Source of the DNA: Nitrosopumilales archaeon UBA218 | GTDB lineage: Archaea > Thermoproteota > Nitrososphaeria > Nitrososphaerales > Nitrosopumilaceae | Length of the DNA: 5,690 nucleotides | Direction: 5' to 3' | Assembly (NCBI GenBank): GCA_002499525.1 | Contig: DAMC01000087.1 | Coordinates: 17,920 to 23,609, forward strand | Shown: one piece after another, positions 5,352-5,690 of the stretch | Numbering within the stretch: the first letter of the stretch is position 1 | Layout: the number at the start of each line of letters is the position of its first letter | The notes under the pieces: model-generated | Database searches by the model: none | What the model was told of the DNA's origin: nothing | What the model saw: the letters and a program-made list of their open reading frames with translations, nothing else | Program-made: the position numbers and the translations under genes

Positions 5352-5690
5352 ATGGCATCTGAAGCCCCAAACAGTGATTTTGTACGAAATCTCGGACTAG
5401 TAGACGTGGTAATGGTAGGCGTTGCTGCCATGATCGGTGGTGCCATCTTTGTTCTTGTCGGTCCAGGTATGGCACAAGCTGGACCTGCCCTAATGATAGC
5501 ATTTTTGATTAATGGAATTATTACGATATTTACCGCATTTACGTATGCTGAACTGAGTTCTGCGCTCCCGGATACTGGCGGTGGCTACCGGTGGGTTCGT
5601 GAGGGAATGCCTAGGCCAAACGCGTTTTTGAGTGGGTGGATGTCTTGGTTTGCACATACTATAGCTGGTAGCCTTTATGCTGTGGCCTTT
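5352..5690 (+). CDS. APC-superfamily amino acid transporter, N-terminal part
   Basis: Cytoplasmic-membrane secondary transporter, probably for an amino acid or related amine. Only 113 residues are present and the frame runs open through the window edge. After a short polar N-terminus (SDFVRNLGLVDVV) the first helix (about 14-36) carries the APC substrate-binding break GGAIFVLVGPG at 29-39, where the backbone normally unwinds to hold the substrate carboxylate and amine groups. Helix 2 spans about 45-66 and runs into the conserved YAELSSALPDTGGGYRWVREG (65-85), the family's signature loop. The third helix begins near 91 with FLSGWMSWF. A full APC protein has 10-14 helices, so most of this one is missing, including any C-terminal domain (some archaeal members carry a universal-stress-protein tail). 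The ATG at 5352 is the natural start, since homologues begin a few residues before the first helix. The substrate cannot be told from this part. Confidence 0.93.
   Translation, partial: MASEAPNSDFVRNLGLVDVVMVGVAAMIGGAIFVLVGPGMAQAGPALMIAFLINGIITIFTAFTYAELSSALPDTGGGYRWVREGMPRPNAFLSGWMSWFAHTIAGSLYAVAF

Noticed and set aside
1486..5690. A single operon of surface protein, tsr3 and transporter
   Set aside because: Spacing is short, but each gene has its own TATA-like box and the functions are unrelated. Co-transcription cannot be excluded but is not supported.

Overview
The window looks like part of an archaeal chromosome, most likely an AT-rich Nitrososphaerota (Thaumarchaeota) genome of the Nitrosopumilus type. 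The support is a roughly 296-residue archaeal type 2 methionine aminopeptidase, a Tsr3-type rRNA-modifying enzyme, a tRNA without an encoded CCA, and TATA-like boxes placed about 22-25 bases before several start codons (leaderless transcripts). The domain Archaea is well supported. The phylum is an inference from style and gene content.

Layout: (1) 29-919, minus strand: methionine aminopeptidase (map). (2) 920-991: a compact divergent promoter region. (3) 992-1065, plus strand: tRNA-Pro(UGG), followed at once by a T-run. (4) 1112-1348, plus: a 78-residue membrane protein with two transmembrane helices and a C-terminal four-cysteine zinc ribbon. (5) 1486-4761, plus: a very large predicted secreted protein with a signal peptide, a lamin-tail domain, seven degenerate Ig/macroglobulin-like beta repeats and an unrecognised C-terminal domain. 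(6) 4793-5293, plus: Tsr3, the rRNA aminocarboxypropyltransferase. (7) 5352-5690, plus: the N-terminal 113 residues of an APC-superfamily amino acid transporter that runs off the window.

The genes do not form one obvious pathway. Two enzymes and the tRNA belong to core information processing (N-terminal methionine removal, small-subunit rRNA modification, proline decoding). The three others act at the cell envelope: a small zinc-ribbon membrane protein, a giant extracellular repeat protein and a transporter. All plus-strand genes are close together (gaps of 31-137 bases), but each has a possible TATA box of its own, so they may be separate transcription units rather than one operon. There is no mobile element, CRISPR array or gap longer than 300 bases. 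The item most worth following up is the large lamin-tail/Ig-repeat surface protein, whose function cannot be read from the sequence.
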